Of a stretch of DNA of 64,000 nt, positions 47,023-57,775 are shown piece by piece; position 1 is the first letter of the stretch, and every line of letters begins with the position of its first letter. Below the pieces are notes generated by a model, which saw only the letters and a list, made by a program, of their open reading frames with translations, did no database searches and had not been told where the DNA came from. The position numbers and the translations under genes are program-made. Origin of the DNA: Xiphophorus maculatus (lineage: Eukaryota > Chordata > Actinopteri > Cyprinodontiformes > Poeciliidae); assembly GCF_002775205.1 (NCBI RefSeq), contig NC_036453.1, positions 14,693,594 through 14,757,593 on the forward strand, read 5' to 3'.

Positions 47023-47976
47023 AGGGCCGTGCAGAGACCTATGGAGGGGCCGGGGCTCAAATTTAAAAAAGGGGCACATTGAACAAAAACTCCGTACAAC
47101 AACATAGCAACAACCCATATTAATCAAGAATCTAATTGGTTCCTACTGTATCATTGCCATCATGTGGGGAAATGCAAAGCAAATCTAGTCTATATTTTCC
47201 CCAACAGGTATAAAGTTTCTGTTTCTGCTGCTGACAGTCCTGGAGATCTGAGCTGATCTGAGACTGTAGCTGTTAAACAGACCAGAGGAGAGAAGGTCAA
47301 AGGTTATGAAGTTATGAAATAAGAAAATTTGCTGCCATTTTACTAATTAAGTCCTAATAATATCTATTTAACCTCTAGAACAACCTGGCTGCAGACTGAT
47401 TTATAGATCAAAAAGCTCAAAGGGGTTAACTCTATATAATAGTTTGATGTTAGATTTCTAGATCTAGAATTATAAGACTGGGATATCACGGCAAAGAAAA
47501 CTCAATAGATGCTGGTAGGGGCCATTCAGGGGCCTCCAGACACTCAGGGGCCCCTAGAAATTGTTTAATTGTAACACAGACCGTAGATCTAAACCTGTAG
47601 CATCATTTATAGAGAATGACAATGTTATTACATTTTATTTAATGCATTCAGCTGAGAAAAATAAATAGTACATTTAGGATTTAATTAGGACGTTTACTTT
47701 GTAAAAGTTTAAAGAATCATCTTGATAGTTTGATTGTTGCGTTACCATGGCTACAATATGGTGTAATCATTGTGTTTGAATTGGGTTTGTTCACAAATGC
47801 ATCACAGCAAATAACCAATAATCAGTGATTGATTTTACACTGGGCCAATAAACCTGGTCTCCTTCTCACAGATTCACCTGATCGATATTTAAACATGTTA
47901 GTGATGCTGAGGTTCTTAGTAGGACGGGTTCCAGAGGGTTCTGTCTAAGGCCCCATATTACCTTGGGCCGGCCCTG
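47022..47976. mobile_element. Possible MITE with CAGGGCCG termini
   Basis: The left end CAGGGCCG and right end CGGCCCTG are near-mirror images, as in some hAT-like elements. No 8-bp target duplication is visible, and the flanks do not rejoin into nup98 sequence. It has no transposase frame. Confidence 0.4.
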
Positions 47977-48312
47977 GAGGAACAGCTGCTGCGATGCGCA
48001 TCTCTGGAGTCTACCTGGAATCTACCTGGAATCTACCTGGAATCCCCCTGTGGCTTCTGTCAGTCCGCCGATGCTTAGGAGACATTTTGATTCATTTTAT
48101 TGTGGCATGTTTGCCTTTTTGCTGCGGTTCTAATTATTGCTACAATATTTTCTCTGATGTTTATTTCATGAACTCTAAATGGGCCGAATCTTCCTTTAAC
48201 ACTTGAGGTTCTGCAATAACTTCTATTTACAGTCGTGAACCTCCAGCCCAGATCCTGTCAGCAGCAGCTTTAACTCTCCTGGTAGAAACGTTAAGATGAA
48301 GCAGGACAAGTT
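47977..48312. other. Interval with a small 12-bp tandem repeat
   Basis: The unit TCTACCTGGAA(T) repeats about 3.5 times at 48009-48045. Nothing else is recognised. Confidence 0.5.
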
Positions 48313-48782
48313 AAGGGACGGGATGGTACTTCAACTATAAATCTGGCTTAATCTGTTTCCACTGTAAACTAAGCGTAGCCTGGTGGGGGTTTAGTAAAGC
48401 CTGGAGGCCCACCAGGCTGATAATAAAACCCAGTTATTAGTGTGAAAAATCCTGGGATCTACTGACTTAAATTTCTGCAAAAACCTGCAAGGGCTAAATA
48501 GGTAAAATGGCTCCACATTCCTGTAAAAGGAGCTAACTGTGCTGTTGTTTACAGGAGCTGATCTCCTTGAAAACAGGAAGTTGGCTACACGGTTTTATAT
48601 GTTTCTATTTTCTGACATGTTTCCTGCTGGTTTCTGACCTTCCTCTCTCTGCAGTCGGGGGTCTTCTTCAGGCCCGCTTCACCTCCGGCATCTTCCCTCA
48701 GCGCGTGGACTCTCCTCTGTCCCGCGGTTCCCCGGCGGCAGCCGACCCGCTTCGGCCTCCACGGTGGAAGAGTCCGGTCCCC
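48313..48782 (+). pseudogene. nup98: nup98 duplicate fragment 2 (intron 22 + start of exon 24)
   Basis: Bases 48313-48622 match 31402-31711, and 48624-48782 match 32012-32171. The omitted interval (31712-32010) contains exon 23. The copy of exon 24 (48655-48782) keeps its acceptor and the first 128 bases, then stops abruptly at an L1-type LINE. Confidence 0.9.
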
Positions 48783-49616
48783 AAGGACCCTAGATTTATT
48801 GAGAATAGAAGACCTATTACACTCAGAAATTTCGATTATAAATTACTAACAACCATATTTACCATGCGTCTCCGATCGGGAATCTCAAACATTATTGCAG
48901 AATCACAGTCTTGCTTCTTAAAAGGAAGATCAATCCACAACCATATTAGACTGGAAAAGGACCTGATAGAATATAGGGACATGATCAAAGATGATGGCTT
49001 TATTCTTTTCCTTGACTTTCATAAAGCCTTTGACTCGGTGGAACACCAATTCTTATTCTCAGTTCTTGAACATTTAGGTTTTGGAGCAAACTTTATTAAC
49101 TTAATTAGAGGTCTATATCAAAACATTAATAGTTGTGTAATACTACCTAAGGACACCACAGCTAGATTTAACATTAATGTTGAAATTCCTCCAGGGTGTC
49201 CCATTTTCCCCATATCTCTTTAATTTGGTTGCAGAAATGTTAGCAAGCTATCTTACAAACTGTGCAGACATTGAGAAATGAGACGTTTTCGGTACAGAAT
49301 TAATCATTAGCCAGTTAGCAGACGACACCACCGTTTTCTTAAAAAAATCACAAGCAAGTTCCAATTGTAATTGATAAAATTAAACTTTTTTCAGAGGCTT
49401 CAGGACCAATGCTAAATTTTAAAAAATGTGAGCTTATAGCCATTCACAACACTCCCCTAAAAGAAATATCTAGCATTCCAATTAAATCTGAAATGAAATA
49501 CTTGGGAACTGTTATAACCAAAAACCAAGAATCAACCTTAACTATTGAAAACAAGATTAAAGAACATAAATCCAAACTTAACTCATGGCTCCAACGAGAC
49601 CTTTGTATTTTAGGAC
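48783..49616 (+). mobile_element. L1/Tx1-clade LINE reverse-transcriptase fragment
   Basis: In order: ENRRPITLRNFDYKLLTT, ESQSCFLKGRSIHNHIRLEK, motif A FILFLDFHKAFDSVEH, GLYQNINSCV, then a damaged motif B (EIPPGCPIFPISL, ending in a stop at 49223), the catalytic remnant SQLADDTT near 49315, and GPMLNFKKCELIAI with EMKYLGTVI. It is truncated at both ends and frameshifted. The right end abuts the ERV LTR at about 49617. Confidence 0.75.
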
Positions 49617-50786
49617 TGTTGTGGAAAAATCGATTTCCAAGCACTGGTCAGGTAAAATCACTCAATCAGGTTTATTCATGAATTGCACAAGTCAGAGAGC
49701 TTGTAGGACAGTCAATAATGGAGCAAGTCTGAACGGAAAACTCTGCCAGGCAGAGACAACACACGGGTTTTATACAAAAGGGATCCACAGCATGGGAAAC
49801 AGACTGGTTCCCATGCAGCTGAGAAAAACGGTGTCCAACCTTGTACATGTAACCCAAATAGCTTTATCTTGGTGGGACTATTCAGGAACTTAGAATAAAC
49901 ATAAAGCAGTGGTTCTTAACCTTTTTTGAGATACCGAACCCATCAGTTTCATATGCGCAGTCACCGAACCCTTCTTTAGTGATAAATAAAATAATTTTTT
50001 TCCAAATTAAAGACATAGGTATATGTTTTTTTGCTGGTGCACAAAATGAGCCGTGCATGAACGTCATCTTTGCTCAAAGAACAAAACCATGAACTCACAG
50101 CAAGTTACAGTCTTACTTTATTCTGGCCCACAAAAAATATTTCAGCCCCATAAAAGAATTTCAGCCCCCAAAATATTTTTTTACTACTTTACTAATTAAA
50201 AATAAATTTGGATTTTTTCAAAGAATTCAAAAAATTTTAATAACTCAATTATTTTTTATTTTAAATTTAAATTGTTTTTTTGTCATTTTGAATCCACAAA
50301 ATACTTTTTTGGGGCCAGAATAAAGCATTGCACAAATGACATACCTGCAAATCAGTGTGACTTCTGCTGTTGTCTTTGGGAGACCAGTTCAGAGAGGCGT
50401 GGCTTCACCTTGGCAAGTGCATCTTCAGAGCAAAGTCTGTTCATTTTCTTCTTTTTTTGCTCGACATATTTAGTATGGATTAAAATATTAAGAAAGAAAC
50501 CACGCGACGTACAACTACGACAGCTGCTGATACTTCGCGCACTAAATTCCCCGCAGCACCGATTGGCTGAGCAATATAACATGATCCTCTGCAGTAAGTG
50601 ATGGCCAAGCGGGGCGCATCATCACGACTTTACACAAGTGAGTCTTTATCTCCACGGCAGAGGCTCCGCCGAACCCCTGAGACCGACTCATCGAACCCCT
50701 GGGGTTCGATCGAACCCAGGTTAAGAACCACTGACATAAAGCCATACAACTAGCAGGTGTGACCTTATTGTAATTTTTCCACATCA
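49617..50786 (-). repeat. ERV 3' LTR (minus strand), split by a hAT MITE
   Basis: Read on the minus strand it starts TGATGTGG next to a polypurine tract (50787-50800) and ends in CA at 49617, the TG...CA form of LTRs. Without the MITE it is about 335 bp. A TATA box (TATAAAA, about 49768-49774) and a polyadenylation signal (AATAAA, 49671-49676) lie in the expected order. No matching 5' LTR was found to the right. Confidence 0.75.
49907..50733. mobile_element. hAT-type MITE with perfect 8-bp duplication
   Basis: The termini CAGTGGTTCTTAACCT and AGGTTAAGAACCACTG mirror each other over at least 15 bp. The target duplication ACATAAAG is identical at 49899-49906 and 50734-50741. It is 827 bp with no transposase. 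It was inserted into the LTR, so it is younger than the ERV. Confidence 0.93.
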
Positions 50787-51556
50787 TTTCCCCCCCTTTT
50801 GATTATAAGTAAATATAATATTTAATATTAATCATCATTTCCCTCTTTGGCTAAAAGATATAACAAACACTATCCTGGAAGATGTGAGAAAAAGAAAAAA
50901 AAAAAACATAAACGCAAGATACGAAAAACCAACCGGCATTCACTTATTGAACCCTGTAACAATATGACTGTCAGGTAGGAAAAGTTATCCTGCAACCCCT
51001 CCTTGCCAGGGAGACGATCCTGTATATGTTTGTCCAGGAAAATTGTGGAGGAATCACACCAATGATTGAAGACATGAAAAAATCCAAAAACACACAAAAA
51101 AGTTTTTACACAAAAGCTAAAACCAAAAGTTTAAAAAAACAAACAAGAAATAATAAAGTCAAGTAGTAAAAAGAACCAAAAATCAAGGTCAAACTTAAAA
51201 ATTCAAGCTTAATAGAAAACCTTCTCGATAAGTAGCTAGAAATACAATTTGTACTGAATCACATATATTTCTTTGAGCAATTTAAAACCAATGCCACAAC
51301 AATTCTTAACAAGGAAACTCCAACTAAACCTTAAAAGGAAAAAACTAAAAAGAAAAAAAACTAACATATTTCCAGATCAAATGAAATGTAAAATCAAAAT
51401 ATAAAATGCATATTCAGAACATGCAGAAAGGACAGGCATTTGTTTTTGTGAAACATAGACATTTCTGTAATGTGCAAAGCAGGATAGGAAAGCTAAGCTA
51501 GGATACTAGCTTGAAAATATCAATGATTAACTATTTAAAGACAAAAAAGCCAAACA

Positions 51557-53060
51557 TTACACATTAACCTCCGCATCACTGGAGGACAAAAAGTCCAAGT
51601 CATCAGAACCATCACTCAGGTAGGTAGGGTTACGGAACTGATCGGTTTTGTGAGTAAGGAAAGTGTACTTCAGGAGATGAACGTTAATGACATTTTCTAC
51701 TATCCTTTTAAGTAGGGGAATCACATAGCAAGATAAGATCACTAATATCCCCAATACAATAAACACAGGTGTGAGAAGTTTTATTAGGAGTTGTCTCCAA
51801 CCGTTACCTGAAAATCACGACAACCAATCGGATGGAGAAGCATGGTCATCATTAAGAGCGTTCTTTAGAGCTGTCAGGTTAGACAGTGCATGAGCAACAG
51901 CACCACCATCTTCATCATCAGCTGGAATAAAAGTACAAGAAGAAGCACCCACCATCACACAACCCCCCTGTAGAAGCTGTTAGTTGATCTAGAACCATTC
52001 TATTTTGAAGAGCCATTAGGCTTAACGCAGTTAATTCGACTTTAGCCGCTCCAAGACCAACCATCATTAACAAATGACTCAAACCTGTAACTCAAAGTCT
52101 CCACACGAAGCATAACTTTACCAATACCTAAGGAAGGAAGGATAGAACAGCCTCTGACCCCGAGTCCACAACTTGCCATCCTCTGGGACATTTGAACCCC
52201 AAATCGGGTCATGCGTGTCTATGGGTGATCTGCGGACCTGTCGGTGTTGCTCATGAATTTCTATACTGCCAACAACATAAGAATGCTTTGCTATAACTGG
52301 GGCACACCTACCAGCCCAATATGCTGGGAGAGCCAGGTATAGGGAATATCCACAGCGCCAGAACATATCAATTCGGGGCAAAGTGCCAAGGGCATCTGGC
52401 ACCTGGTAATAAGGGGAACAGATAGTTCCTGGAGGAGCTCGAGAGTAATTAAGAGAAGCATTGTTAGCATACGGAGCGCAAGGAACAAGTACAGATTTGC
52501 AATATGAATGGGGTATATTGTCCGTAAATGTAGGAGTGTGACCTATCAGTTCAACTTTGGAATTCAAAAAACAGTCAAATCCTACTTCAGGTGGAATGTG
52601 AACAGGGCCAATGAAAGGTTCCTCAAAGAATGCTCCTCAGAGAGCTTTGTGAAGCCTGTGGAACCATTAAGAGCTGGAAGTGGAGGAGAATTCAAAATGT
52701 CTGGAAACAAGTCAGAGATGTTTGGATAAGGCTGTGGAATCACCAATGGGGAGTGGGCAGCTAAAGGCATGTGTGAGCAAACATAGCAATTTGACCTGTT
52801 CAATATAGAAACCAGTGTGCTGCAATATACTTAGCATAGTGGTACCACAAATTCAAGGCGTAAGGAGTGGAATGTTTAAGTTGCAAATCAACGGTAGACA
52901 GCCATTTAATATCTCGCAATTCATGTAGAGGAAAATTTTCCACCTTATCAGAGGGAAATAAACCCCACCACCTGAGTGATACAAACAAACAACAAAAAAT
53001 TAAAAATAGCCAACACAAATAATTGCAATTGGAACAAGATGAATGTGTGATCGCCGTCAT
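51557..53060 (-). pseudogene. ERV envelope gene remnant
   Basis: On the minus strand: a start at 53060 with a hydrophobic leader, surface-unit pieces with Cys-rich stretches (52582-52803 and 52118-52567, including NCYVCSHMPL), then a transmembrane-subunit region broken by stops (about 51780-52100), and a membrane anchor with cytoplasmic tail (51557-51766, hydrophobic FIVLGILVILSCYVIPLL). At least two frame breaks separate these parts, so no full envelope can be made. Order and orientation fit a gamma/epsilon-like fish ERV. Confidence 0.75.
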
Positions 53061-54042
53061 GATGAACTCCCTTTAACTTTCTTTCTCTCAGGAACTCTTT
53101 TAATATTTATTTTAATCTTCAATCCCCACTTCGACCACTCGCCAGTGGACCAGCAATAGTTCTTTGGTTGGGGAGCCTTTTGATGTACAAAACAACCAAT
53201 GTTCGTTGATGTGTTTGTCCCTTCTGTATTCCTTTGTGTCGTCTCTTTTCTTTTCCCGAATGATGGGTGTCAGAGGTTACTAGCACTTAACACCAGCAGC
53301 AGTAAGGTCATTTATCCTCATTCAGAAAGTTGCGTATCGTTCTCCTTGGTCTGTTGTTCTGTCGACTGCTGGACGAATTCCTCCCCGTCAGGATGAGTGT
53401 CCTCTGGAGGCTCCGGTACCCGTTTACACTGGCTGGCGTGAATCCACGTTGCCCGCTCTGTAACCTTAACAGTCGTAAGTGTGTCGAGCAGCACTTGAAA
53501 CAGTCCCTACCAGCGTTTGGAGTTCCAATGCGTCCTCCGAAAGTCTTTCACCACGACCCAATCACCGGGCTTGATGGCATGTAGTGGAGTCTCGGCAGGA
53601 CATGGCAATGCGTCTTTCACTGTCTGAAAAACTTGAGAAATCGCATTCAACAGGTTTTGACAGTAAGACAACTTTGCATCATCATGGAAGGAAGGAAGGA
53701 CCTTTCTCTGAGGCCGTAAACCCAAGTTAGGAGGTTGGCCAAACAGGATTTCAAATGGACTGAGGTTAATCCTGGCTCTTCTTCGCATCCTCATATAAGT
53801 CAAAACGATTGGTAGGGCTTTAACCCATGACAGACCTGTTTCCTCACAGCATTTAGCTAGCTAAAACGTTCCCACTTCAGATAATGCAGCATTAACAAAG
53901 GGTGTGCCATTGTCACTGCTAATCCTGTCAGGAATACCCCATCGTGGAATCATTTCAGTCAGCAGAGCTTTAGTTACGGTGTGACTGTCCACATGCTTTG
54001 ATGGTAAAGCTTCCACCCACTTGCTAAACATGTCAACAAGAT
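53061..54042 (-). pseudogene. ERV integrase, core and C-terminal part
   Basis: The minus strand shows the integrase core with SSDNGTPF near 53920, the LSPFEILFG block at 53507-53803 (98-codon frame), and the C-terminal GDWVVVKDF fold. Translation continues in a different frame to about 53370. An in-frame stop occurs near 53860. Protease, RT and RNase H are absent: the sequence passes from gag-like to integrase at about 54043. Confidence 0.75.
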
Positions 54043-54457
54043 GCAGTCACAGAAGCTAAAACATTTTCAGATTTTATCGTAGAAACAGAAGCATTGTCAT
54101 GTCGCCCCGCTATTTTCCCAGAATCATCCTTGCATCGTATCATTTGTTTAGCATTTTTCTGTCTTTCCCTACGATCATTTTCTTTCATCCAGCATTCCAG
54201 ACATTCTTTATGTTTTCTCAAGATCAACAACTCTTAGTCTCCATCTGTTTTTTTCTCTTAATGTACTTTCTTTATGTTCAATTTCTCTTTGTACTCCTTT
54301 CAAAACAGTCAGTTTCAATGAACCACCCATAGGGAAAATACCACTTTTTACCGATTCATCCACAGCATACACACTTTTTTTCTCCATATTTAATTATCAT
54401 ACAGTCAAACATTTCACCCGGAGGAGGAGATTGCGTTCTGGAACCACGTAGACCCAT
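54043..54457 (-). pseudogene. ERV gag, N-terminal part
   Basis: A plausible gag start lies at 54457 (minus) with MGLRGSR, and is followed by a Pro-rich stretch and a charged segment (for example ECWMKENDRRERQKNAKQ at about 54140-54200). Several frame breaks are present. The link to gag rests on position between leader and pol and on resemblance to fish ERV gag from memory. Confidence 0.5.
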
Positions 54458-54895
54458 TCTTCTTGAATTGGGTGGCTTATCCTCTTTAGACTGCAAACGT
54501 CTTTGCAGAATCCAACAAATCAGCTTTGTGGTCGCTCTGCCTCTTACTGCTCTAAGAGGGGCCTTTATTTCCGATAAAGGTCTTTAGGATTCTCTAAGGG
54601 TTTAGTTCCCTCAATTTAGAAAACCAAAACTCAAGAAAATACTTGCCTTATTTACCAATAAGGACTTTCACTAGGACTCTAACCTAGAAACCTGTGGTTC
54701 CTTTTTTTTCTCTTAACCCAGCTTGGGACTCGAACCCAAACATCTGGGAGGGACTCTACCCCACCCCTCTTTTATTTATTTATTTTATATATTTTTTAAT
54801 TTTTATTTCCTCTGGGACTTTAACCCAACATTTCCTCTTAATACTGCCAATCTCTATTCCCCAGCGTGAAAGGTGAATAGAGATCCTTTAATACA
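54458..54895 (-). other. ERV leader-like region with repeated GGGACT..AACCC motif
   Basis: The motif GGACTCTAACCTA / GGGACTCGAACCCA / GGGACTCTACCCCA / GGGACTTTAACCCA occurs at about 54673, 54725, 54751 and 54807. The sequence lies where the untranslated leader of the ERV should be. No LTR or primer-binding site could be fixed. A truncated hAT-like terminus (CAGTGATGCCCAACCCCCGG) begins at 54895. Confidence 0.35.
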
Positions 54896-55017
54896 GTGAT
54901 GCCCAACCCCCGGGCAAGAAATAATTAAATATTTCCGTTTTATGTATTACTTGAGTCTGGAGGATCTATTGTTTTGAAAATCATTTAACCGGATTCTCTC
55001 GGTTACGTCTTGCGCGC

Positions 55018-55261
55018 CAACATTGAGCCCACAAGCAGCAAAATGAGTAAGAAACAGATCAGATGTCTTTGGAAAGTTTCTTAGCGAAGTGGAAAAGACC
55101 CAGAGAAGAGACAGGAAAATAGATTTACCCTGGTAGGTTATTCCCACATTCCAAGCCCGCTCTGCATAATGTGGTGACCAGCTCGTTAATGAGGCAATGA
55201 AGCTTCAAACTGCTTCGCCATGTAGAGACCAAGCACCCTGAGCATAAGCAACACTTAAGCC
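55018..55261 (+). pseudogene. BED-finger (hAT transposase/ZBED-like) remnant between direct repeats
   Basis: Broken frames give MSKKQI near 55043, a PLCIMW.DQLVNEAMK stretch near 55160-55190 and RHVETKHPEHK near 55215-55245, in the order of a C2H2-type BED zinc finger in ZBED5/SCAND3-like proteins. The piece is flanked by similar sequences CAACATTGAGCCCACA (55018-55033) and CAACACTTAAGCCCACA (55245-55261), which also begin the GRAMD4-like copies. Confidence 0.45.
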
Positions 55262-55669
55262 CACACAGTTTTCATAGAGACCAGGATCAACAGCAGCCGA
55301 AATGAGGATTAACAATCGCTTTAGAATTTTTAGGGAAAAACTCAGTTTCCACCAGAAGGCGATTGTGGAGAAGGAGGACCCACTAAGCCCCATGAAGATG
55401 ACAAAAAACATGAGACGCCTTGAACGAGACTTCAGACCTGTGGCACACTTTTTAAAAAACCTGTCTGCTTTATCCAGCTGGCGCTCTGTGCACATGACTT
55501 TCTGTTTTTTCTGTGTCTACATGTGCACAGTGTGGTATAGCTGGACCATTTCCTCCATCCTGCTCCTCTTGATTCTCCAACTTTCCATAAATTATCTAAC
55601 TTCCAAAGGCTGGAGGATCCCGAGGAGCATCATACCCGACGTGTGAGCCAGGGGAACATCTAAAAGGCA
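55249..55669 (+). pseudogene. gramd4: GRAMD4-like segment, copy B, 5' half
   Basis: This matches the first half of copy A, from the sequence upstream of MRINNRFRIFREKL to GWRIPRSIIPDV. A 2-bp deletion relative to copies A and C (GACGTGTGAGCC instead of GACGTGTGTGAGCC) shifts the frame and gives a stop at 55646. It is interrupted at 55670 by an RT fragment. Confidence 0.75.
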
Positions 55670-56235
55670 ACCCAGGTGTCTCCTCAAGAGGAGCCGTACA
55701 ACTCTGGTCCCTAAGAGCTCGGATCTGGTGGAGCTGAGTAGAGTAGAAAACTGGAGGCCCATCTCTCTTAGCTCCACCATCCTGAGGCTCCTGTCTAAAA
55801 TTCTCTGTGACAGACTGAGCGAAGCCTGCCCTGCCCACTCGTCACAGAAGGGCTTTACTAGGGGCGAGGGCTGTAGTAACCTGATGCTACTTGACGGTGT
55901 GGTGCGGAGGGCGGTTCGCCACAAGGAGACCCTCGCTGTGGTGTTTATTAATCTGGCGCGCGCGTTTGACTCAGTCTCACACCAGCACATTCGTGAGGTG
56001 CTGGAGCTGAGGAAGGTTGACGCTGGCATCTGCGACCTGATCAGCAACTCATACAAGCACGCCAGCTCCAGGGTACTCACCCACAGGGGGCGTACTCGGT
56101 CAATTACACTAAAGGTCGGAGTGAAACAGGGAGACCCAATGTCCCCTCTGCTTTTCAACCTCTGCCTGGACCCACTGCTCACATTTCTGGACCAGAGATA
56201 CCCGACGTGTGAGCCAGGAGAACATCTAAAAGGCA
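55632..56235 (+). mobile_element. Reverse-transcriptase fragment inserted with a 38-bp target duplication
   Basis: The insert (55670-56197, about 528 bp) encodes NWRPISLSSTILRLLSKILC, LAVVFINLARAFDSVSHQHI (motif A) and VGVKQGDPMSPLLFNLCLDP (motif B), resembling R2/NeSL-group or related early-branching non-LTR elements. Motif C (xxDD) is not included. The flanks 55632-55669 and 56198-56235 are a 38-bp direct repeat with one mismatch, and both carry the 2-bp deletion of copy B. Both element ends are truncated. Confidence 0.7.
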
Positions 56236-56789
56236 CAAGTGTCTTACAGATGTTCCACTTGGCTTTCGATTCTGCTCAGAAAACTCAGAAGCTTTTTGGA
56301 AACATGGCCGACATCCTTGAGAAGATAAAAAATCTGTGCATTTGGGTCCGGCCAGAGCTCACTGTAAAGATCTACGTGGGACTTTGGCTGGTTTTGATCT
56401 TCTCATGTGTGTTGCCATACCAGCTGCTGGGCTTTATCATAGGTGTTTCTGTAGGGATCAAGTTTTTCATCATTGACTTGATCTTTGAAAGGTTCCCGAA
56501 GCTGCGGCAGCGGTTTAACACCCCCTACAACTTCTGGGCTAATTTACCCACCGACCTGCAGCTGAGGGAGCTCAGAAACACCTGGTGGAGCAGATGGATT
56601 GCTACGATGGAGCTCGGCCCGAAGGAGCATTTCTAATGCTTTTCTCTGTGCCAGAGAGAGGCGCTTTTTCCCTCAACGCTCTCGTTTCATTGGGACCTTG
56701 CAAAAGTGGCGATGTCGGCTAAGGAGAAGATAGCGGACCAAAGTGTGTCCCAGGTCTGTCAGGACGACGGCAGCAATTGGTTTTGGAAA
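56198..56789 (+). pseudogene. gramd4: GRAMD4-like segment, copy B, 3' half
   Basis: Continuation of copy B: CEPGEHLKG, QKTQKLFGNMADILEKIKNL, the second hydrophobic stretch, FERFPKLRQRFNTPYNFW and the shared tail (KWRCR, then GGTTTTGGAAAGGTGTTTCA). The long frame 55728-56636 is only a chimera of the RT insert and this half. Confidence 0.75.
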
Positions 56790-56798
56790 GGTGTTTCA

Positions 56799-57775
56799 AC
56801 ATTGAGCCCACACACTTTTCATAGGGACCAGGAGCAACAGCAGAAAAAATGAAGATCCGCGATCGCCTTAGAGCTTTTAAGGAAAAACTCCATTTCCACC
56901 CAAAGGCGATTGTGGAGAGGGAGGACCCACTAAGCCCCATAAAGATCACAAAGAACATGAGACGCCTTGAACGAGACTTCAGACCTGTGGCACACTTTTT
57001 TAGAAACTTGTCTTACTTTATCCAGCTGGCGCTCTGTGCACATGACTTTCTGTTTTTTCTGTGTCTACATGTGCACAGTGTGGTATAGCTGGACCATTCC
57101 CTCCATCCTGCTCCTCGTGATTCTCCACCTTTCCATAAATTATCTAACTTCCAAAGGCTGGAGGATCCCGAGGAGCATCATACCCGACGTGTGTGAGCCA
57201 GGGGAACATCTAAAAGGCAACCCAAATATCTTACAGATGTTCCACTTGGCTTTCGATTCTGCTCAGAAAACTCAGAAGCTTTTTGGAAACATGGGCGACA
57301 TCCTTGAGAAGATAAAAAATCTGTGCATGTGGGTCCGGCCAGAGCTCACTGTAAAGAGCTACGTGGGACTTTGGCTGGTTTTTATCTTCTCATGCGTGTT
57401 TCCATACCAGCTGCTGGGCTTCATCATAGGTGTTTCTGTAGCGATCAAGTTTTTCATCATTGACTTGATCTTTGAAAGGTGCTCGAAGCTGCTGCAGCAA
57501 CGGTTTGACGCCCCCTACAACTTCTGGACTAATTTACCCACTGACCTGCAGCTGAGGGAGCTCAGAAACACCTTCCTGAGCCAGACGAGAAGAAAGTGGC
57601 GGCTGATACCACAGCACAAAGAGAGGAGCTTTTCACGAGGCTTTCAACCTTCCGGAGAGTGAGCGGGTATGGAGAAGATAATTGGACTATTACTTTCCTG
57701 GGAAGAAGTCGGACATAGTTGTCTCTCAATTCCCTCAGGATGATGAGAGCGACTGGTTTTGGAAAGGTGTTTCAA
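56799..57775 (+). pseudogene. gramd4: GRAMD4-like segment, copy C
   Basis: Head-to-tail with copy B. It starts MKIRDRLRAFKEKL at 56849; a frameshift near 57000-57080 moves the rest into the frame of 56967-57662 (INYLTSKGWRIPRSIIPD, LFGNMGDILEKIKNL, FERCSKLLQQRFDAPYNFW). The C-terminal side reads FHEAFNLPESER out of frame, matching the sequence just before the GRAM domain, again without introns. Confidence 0.75.

Noticed and set aside
48567-49223. 218-codon frame as a new fusion gene of nup98 and RT
   Set aside because: It is an accidental join of a nup98 pseudo-fragment with an L1-type LINE; RT motif B is destroyed and the frame stops there.
54717-54760. Possible tRNA gene
   Set aside because: Only a T-arm-like stretch is present, on the minus strand. 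No anticodon arm, D arm or acceptor stem can be paired.
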